Below are positions 61,051 to 64,000 of a DNA stretch of 64,000 bases, in pieces (positions within the stretch are counted from its first letter, which is position 1; each line of letters begins with the position of its first letter). The DNA is from an uncultured Oscillospiraceae bacterium (GTDB lineage: Bacteria; Bacillota; Clostridia; Oscillospirales; Oscillospiraceae). Below the pieces are notes generated by a model. That model had not been told where the DNA came from. It made no database searches and worked only from the letters and a program-made list of their open reading frames with translations. The stretch is from NCBI GenBank assembly GCA_947629955.1, contig CANRFT010000003.1:33317-97316 (forward strand). Direction: 5' to 3'. The position numbers were made by a program, and so were the translations under genes.

Positions 61051-61584
61051 TCAGATGGTCAGGTCGTTCTCGGCCTTCATCTCCGCCGCCTGGCGGAACA
61101 GGGCGGACATGACCAGGAACAGCAGGCCGCCCGTCAGGAACACCGGCACGAACAGGGCGTTGTAGGTGAACAGCGGGTTGATGCTCCGGTAGTAGACGAA
61201 TCCCCAGATCAGCCGGACAAAGGCCGCGGCGGAGATGACGAAGCAGCACACTGCCGCCCGTTTCAGGTTGGCAGCGTTTCCCAGTGTAAAAGGCTCCCCC
61301 TTGATGATGGTGTCCAGCACACGCTTCCCCTGCCACAGGATGTTGACGGCGCAGGCGCCGCAGGCCCACAGGAACAGGGCCAGCACAGCGTCATAAGGGT
61401 CCGCGAATACGGCCAGATAGCTGCGGAAGAACAGCCAGATCTCGTCTTTGACGTTATCCGTGGTCACCCATCGCAGGGACAGCAGCCGCGGCACCGCGGT
61501 CATCGCCAGGATCACGCACACGATGAACACGATGACGCAGACGCGAAGGACTTTGGCCAGTTTTTGCACGCCTGTTTTTTCCAT
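61051..61584 (-). CDS. DUF2975 family membrane protein
   Basis: 177 residues from the ATG at 61584, eight bases after AGGAGG. Four TM helices (~13-35, 58-80, 108-130, 137-160) with the family layout, including LDTIIKGEPFTLGNAANLKR in the second cytoplasmic loop. Function unknown; universally found with a small HTH gene. First gene of the two-gene operon. Confidence 0.88.
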   Translation of the reverse strand: MEKTGVQKLAKVLRVCVIVFIVCVILAMTAVPRLLSLRWVTTDNVKDEIWLFFRSYLAVFADPYDAVLALFLWACGACAVNILWQGKRVLDTIIKGEPFTLGNAANLKRAAVCCFVISAAAFVRLIWGFVYYRSINPLFTYNALFVPVFLTGGLLFLVMSALFRQAAEMKAENDLTI

Positions 61585-61604
61585 CACGGCCACCTCCTGG
61601 GACA

Positions 61605-61633
61605 AGGATAGCACCACTATTATCGTTTGTCAA
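61605..61633 (-). promoter_or_regulatory. Sigma-A promoter of the DUF2975-HTH operon
   Basis: Minus strand: consensus -35 TTGACA (61628-61633), 17-base spacer, -10 TATCCT (61605-61610). The spacer contains a TTATCG half-site (61620-61625). Confidence 0.85.
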
Positions 61634-61640
61634 GCATTTT

Positions 61641-61657
61641 TTATTGTTTTTCGATAA
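61641..61657. promoter_or_regulatory. Candidate operator for the HTH regulator
   Basis: The imperfect palindrome TTATTG-TTTTT-CGATAA lies just upstream of the -35 element, with a matching TTATCG half-site in the promoter spacer (61620-61625). Position and symmetry suit autoregulation by the small HTH protein; this is inference. Confidence 0.5.
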
Positions 61658-61683
61658 AACCAAAGTGAAAGAAAACCCTCAGT

Positions 61684-61852
61684 CACGGCTTCGCCGTGCC
61701 AGCGTCCCTACCCCCTCTGCCCCTTCGGGGCATCTCCCCCTGACAGGGGGAGTCGGCCCTTTGCGAAGGGAGCTTGGTACGTTGCCTGCACCGCGGTGCA
61801 AATTCCGTACCAACCCCCTTTCGCAAAAGGGGGTGGCATTTGCGAAGCAAAT
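61684..61852. repeat. Block of seven tandem hairpins (dispersed-repeat-like)
   Basis: Seven perfect or near-perfect palindromes follow each other: 61684-61698, 61718-61732, 61734-61752, 61757-61770, 61774-61813 (enclosing TGCACCGCGGTGCA), 61814-61833 and 61838-61852. Such CTCCCCCTGACAGGGGGAG and CCCCTTCGGGG units are, from memory, frequent between genes of Faecalibacterium and relatives. No reading frame or protein feature explains the block. It follows the DUF2975 promoter region and lies just downstream of the CPBP gene. Confidence 0.8.
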
Positions 61853-61874
61853 GACGGGGGATTTTCTCCGCCCT

Positions 61875-62867
61875 TTATCCCTCCCACGGGTCCTGCGCGG
61901 TCACGTCGTCGCGGTAGCTGTAGGTTTCCTCGCCGGAGAAGCCCCCCTCCGCCGCCGGGCCCTCGTAGTAGAGTACGGGCCCCGGCGCCGCGGCCCCGGG
62001 CGCGGGCGTGCGCTCCTCCTCCACGGGGTCCATGCGGAAGATGGCGGCGGCCTCCCGCCGGAAGAGGAACGCCAGCAGCAGCCCCAGGACGAGCAGCGCC
62101 AGCAGCGCCGGCATCACCCACCGGCCCTCCGGGAAGAGGCTGCTGAGCGTGGTGAAGGTCTGCCCGATCAGGTTGAAGGCCATGTGGGCCAGGATGGACG
62201 GCAGGATGGACCGGGTCCGCATATCCAGCAGGCCGAACACCAGCCCCAGGGCAAAGGCGTAGCAGAACCAGAGGAACTCGCCGTGGCACAGCCCGAATAT
62301 GCAGGCGGAGAGGACCACCGCCGGCCAGGGGGGGAGGACACGGGTCAGCCGGGTCATAATGAGGCCACGGAAGACCACCTCCTCCACCACGGGGGACACG
62401 ACCACCACGCAGAGGAAGGCCAGCGCGCTCGCGTCCTCCAGGGAGGCGGACGCCTCGGCGTAGTCCTCCACCAGCCCCTGGGGCAGCACCATCATGATGA
62501 GGGTCACCAGCGCGTAGAGGGCCGGGGCCAGCGCCGCCCCCGACCACAGGGCGGCGCCCTTCACCGGCCGCAGCCACAGGGCCTCCCCCGGCGCCATACG
62601 GCGGATGGCGAAGTAGACCACCGCAACGATGGCCAGGGTCATCAGGCCGGACACCAGCGTCAGCCCCACCGAGGCCGACATCACCCGGTCCAGCAGGATC
62701 TGATACAGATCGGGGTCGGAGAGGGCGCCGGGCCCCAGCTCCCCCAGCACATAGTAGAGATATACGTAGGACACCGCCATCTGGCTGCCCAGAAACAGCG
62801 CCAGAAAGGCCAGCGTCTTGCCGGCCGCCGCCAGCACCTGGCCGGCGCCGGGTCTCTCCTCCTTCAT
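61875..62867 (-). CDS. CPBP family intramembrane metalloprotease
   Basis: 330 residues with about eight TM helices. Abi/CPBP motifs in order: VVEEVVFRG (EExxxR), FGLCHGE (FxxxH) and LAHMAFN (HxxxN). The cytoplasmic tail (~60 residues) is acidic and Pro/Ala-rich. Substrate unknown; relatives process prenylated or bacteriocin-related peptides. The ATG overlaps the sir2 stop by four bases. Confidence 0.9.
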   Translation of the reverse strand: MKEERPGAGQVLAAAGKTLAFLALFLGSQMAVSYVYLYYVLGELGPGALSDPDLYQILLDRVMSASVGLTLVSGLMTLAIVAVVYFAIRRMAPGEALWLRPVKGAALWSGAALAPALYALVTLIMMVLPQGLVEDYAEASASLEDASALAFLCVVVVSPVVEEVVFRGLIMTRLTRVLPPWPAVVLSACIFGLCHGEFLWFCYAFALGLVFGLLDMRTRSILPSILAHMAFNLIGQTFTTLSSLFPEGRWVMPALLALLVLGLLLAFLFRREAAAIFRMDPVEEERTPAPGAAAPGPVLYYEGPAAEGGFSGEETYSYRDDVTAQDPWEG

Positions 62868-63586
62868 ACCGTCAGCCCTCCCAGCACCCTGCCCAGGGAG
62901 TCGTGGATCACCAGGTCGGCCTGCCCGTCATAGGGGGTGGGGTCCCGGTTGATGAGCACCAGCCTGCTCCCCCGGTAGTAGTTGATGAGCCCCGCCGCCG
63001 GGTACACCACCAGGGAGGTCCCCCCTACGATGAGCATATCCGCCCGGCGGATGGCCGACACGGCCCCCGCCACGGTGTCCTGGTCCAGCCCCTCCTCATA
63101 GAGGACCACGTCGGGCTTCACCCGGCCGCCGCACACGGGGCACTTGGGCACCCCCTCGCCGTCCCGGATGAACTCGGCGGAGTAGGAGGCCCCGCACCGC
63201 TCGCAGTAGTTGCGCAGCACCGAGCCGTGGAGCTCGTAGACCAGCCGGCTGCCCGCCTTCTGGTGGAGCCCGTCGATGTTCTGGGTGACCACCGCCTTCA
63301 GCTTCCCGGCCCGCTCCAGCTCCGCCAGCTTGAGATGGGCGGCGTTGGGCTCCGCCTCCAGGGGCAGCAGCTTGTCCCGGTAGAAGCGGAAGAACTCCTC
63401 CGGGTACCGCTCGTAATAGGTGTGGCTCAGCAGGGTCTCCGGCGGCACGGCGTACTTCTGGCGGTACAGCCCGTCCACGCTGCGGAAATCCGGGATGCCG
63501 CTCTCGGTGGACACCCCCGCCCCGCCGAAGAACACGATGTTTTCGCTCTCGTCGACCCATCTCTGGAGCTGTTCCGGTCCTGTCAT
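62864..63586 (-). CDS. cobB: NAD-dependent protein deacylase (sirtuin)
   Basis: 240 residues: FFGGAGVSTESGIPDFRS (NAD site), TQNIDGLHQKAG, catalytic His in ELHGSV, zinc ligands CERCG...CPVCGG, and GGTSLVVYPAAGL. This is the common class of bacterial sirtuins. The symbol follows common usage. First gene of a two-gene operon with the CPBP protease. Confidence 0.94.
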   Translation of the reverse strand: MTGPEQLQRWVDESENIVFFGGAGVSTESGIPDFRSVDGLYRQKYAVPPETLLSHTYYERYPEEFFRFYRDKLLPLEAEPNAAHLKLAELERAGKLKAVVTQNIDGLHQKAGSRLVYELHGSVLRNYCERCGASYSAEFIRDGEGVPKCPVCGGRVKPDVVLYEEGLDQDTVAGAVSAIRRADMLIVGGTSLVVYPAAGLINYYRGSRLVLINRDPTPYDGQADLVIHDSLGRVLGGLTV

Positions 63587-63616
63587 AGAGATCCCCTCCC
63601 CCGCGCTTTTTCTGCT

Positions 63617-63645
63617 ATTGTAGCACAGTCCGCGAAAAATGTAAA
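63617..63645 (-). promoter_or_regulatory. Sigma-A promoter of the sir2-CPBP operon
   Basis: Minus strand: -35 TTTACA (63640-63645), 17-base spacer, -10 TACAAT (63617-63622), about 30 bases before the ATG. Confidence 0.8.
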
Positions 63646-63665
63646 TCCCCCGCCGGCGGAGACAG

Positions 63666-63697
63666 AAAAGAGCCGCCTGCCGATGGCAGGCGGCTCT
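63666..63697 (-). terminator. Terminator after the S-layer-homology gene
   Basis: A 13-bp stem (63669-63681 with 63685-63697, loop GAT) followed by TTTTCT on the minus strand, 16 bases after the stop codon. Confidence 0.88.
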
Positions 63698-63713
63698 CAG
63701 GCAATGTTAAAGT

Positions 63714-64000
63714 TCAGTCTCCCAGGATCGTGCAGTAGCGCTGCATCATGACCGCCACCTGCGCACGGGTGGTTGTGCCCAGAGGCAGCAGCTCGCCGTC
63801 GCCGGTGCCGTTGATGAGGCCGTTCTCCACGCACCAGGCCATGGCGGAGACGGCCTCGCTGTCGGGGATAGAGGACGCGTCCGGCCATTTGTTCATCTGG
63901 CTGGTGCTCACCGCGGGGCTGTCGGCGCAGCGGTACAGCAGGGTGGCCAGCTCCGCCCGGGTGATCGTCTCCTCGGGCTTCTCGCCGTCGGACACGCCCT
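63714..64000 (-). CDS. S-layer-homology (SLH) domain protein, 3' end
   Basis: The frame is open to the window edge, so only the last ~95 residues are seen. ETITRAELATLLYRCA is the end of one SLH repeat and DASSIPDSEAVSAMAWCVENG...TTTRAQVAVMMQRY forms a complete one. SLH repeats bind secondary wall polysaccharide and anchor surface proteins. The rest of the protein, including its exported domain, lies beyond the window. Confidence 0.88.
   Translation of the reverse strand, partial: GVSDGEKPEETITRAELATLLYRCADSPAVSTSQMNKWPDASSIPDSEAVSAMAWCVENGLINGTGDGELLPLGTTTRAQVAVMMQRYCTILGD

Overview
This window is a piece of chromosome from a high-GC (roughly 60-65% by eye), spore-forming member of the Clostridia. 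Gene content and order fit the Oscillospiraceae (relatives of Flavonifractor, Lawsonibacter or Intestinimonas); the family is an inference. Supporting features are a SipL-type coat protein next to spoIVA, RemA, CarD, a class 1B dihydroorotate dehydrogenase with its PyrK subunit, DUF5685/DUF3343/DUF3842 proteins, and short palindromic intergenic repeats. It is almost all core genome. I see no phage, insertion sequence, CRISPR array, tRNA or rRNA.

Layout. 1-6046 (plus strand): the 3' end of a secreted nuclease-like gene, then a pyrimidine operon pyrC-pyrF-pyrK-pyrD followed by a DUF1622 membrane protein and a histidine phosphatase-acetyltransferase fusion. 6059-9826 (minus): a spore-coat basement cluster (spoIVA, sipL and a 25-codon spoVM) with sigma-E-like promoters before sipL and spoIVA. 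9888-26215 (minus): one long, tightly overlapped housekeeping array read cdaA-cdaR-DUF5685-J protein-membrane protein-yicC-remA-gmk-rpoZ-priA-def-fmt-rsmB-rlmN-prpC-prkC-rsgA. From yicC on it keeps the Bacillus subtilis order but lacks coaBC, rpe and thiN. 26380-29679 (minus): a cysteine desulfurase/DUF3343 pair, ispD-ispF and carD. 29825-37127 (minus): the tig-clpP-clpX-lon-engB proteostasis cluster plus a fumarylacetoacetase-like gene. 37226-42784 (minus): a phosphoesterase, thrC, a dipeptidase, yraN, rnhB, rbgA and rplS. 42802-44466 (minus): a spoIVFA/spoIVFB-like pair under a sigma-E-like promoter. 44475-45688 (plus): DUF3842 and a membrane-anchored Mrr-type nuclease. 45700-48754 (minus): a three-gene ABC transporter, divergent from typA (48892-50724, plus). 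50776-54614 (minus): a GH13 glycosidase, a phosphoesterase and a large BMP-domain protein with no signal peptide. 54754-58516: a low-molecular-weight phosphatase, a MATE exporter, and a nucleoside phosphorylase-degV operon. 58835-61633 (minus): a cluster of unknown membrane proteins and lipoproteins beside a DUF2975/HTH regulatory pair. 61684-64000: a palindromic repeat block, a sir2-CPBP operon, and the 3' end of an S-layer-homology protein.

How the genes work together. Three themes recur: spore envelope assembly (SpoVM-SipL-SpoIVA, SpoIVFA/SpoIVFB); signalling tied to the cell wall (CdaA/CdaR, PASTA kinase PrkC with phosphatase PrpC, RsgA); and translation and protein quality control (Def, Fmt, RsmB, RlmN, RbgA, RplS, Tig, ClpP, ClpX, Lon). 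The most interesting items are the hidden spoVM, the matched sigma-E promoters, the cytosolic BMP-domain protein, the J-protein/DUF5685 gene pair, the Mrr-membrane fusion, and the compact terminator/promoter and 11-bp repeat arrangement near 58.5-58.8 kb.
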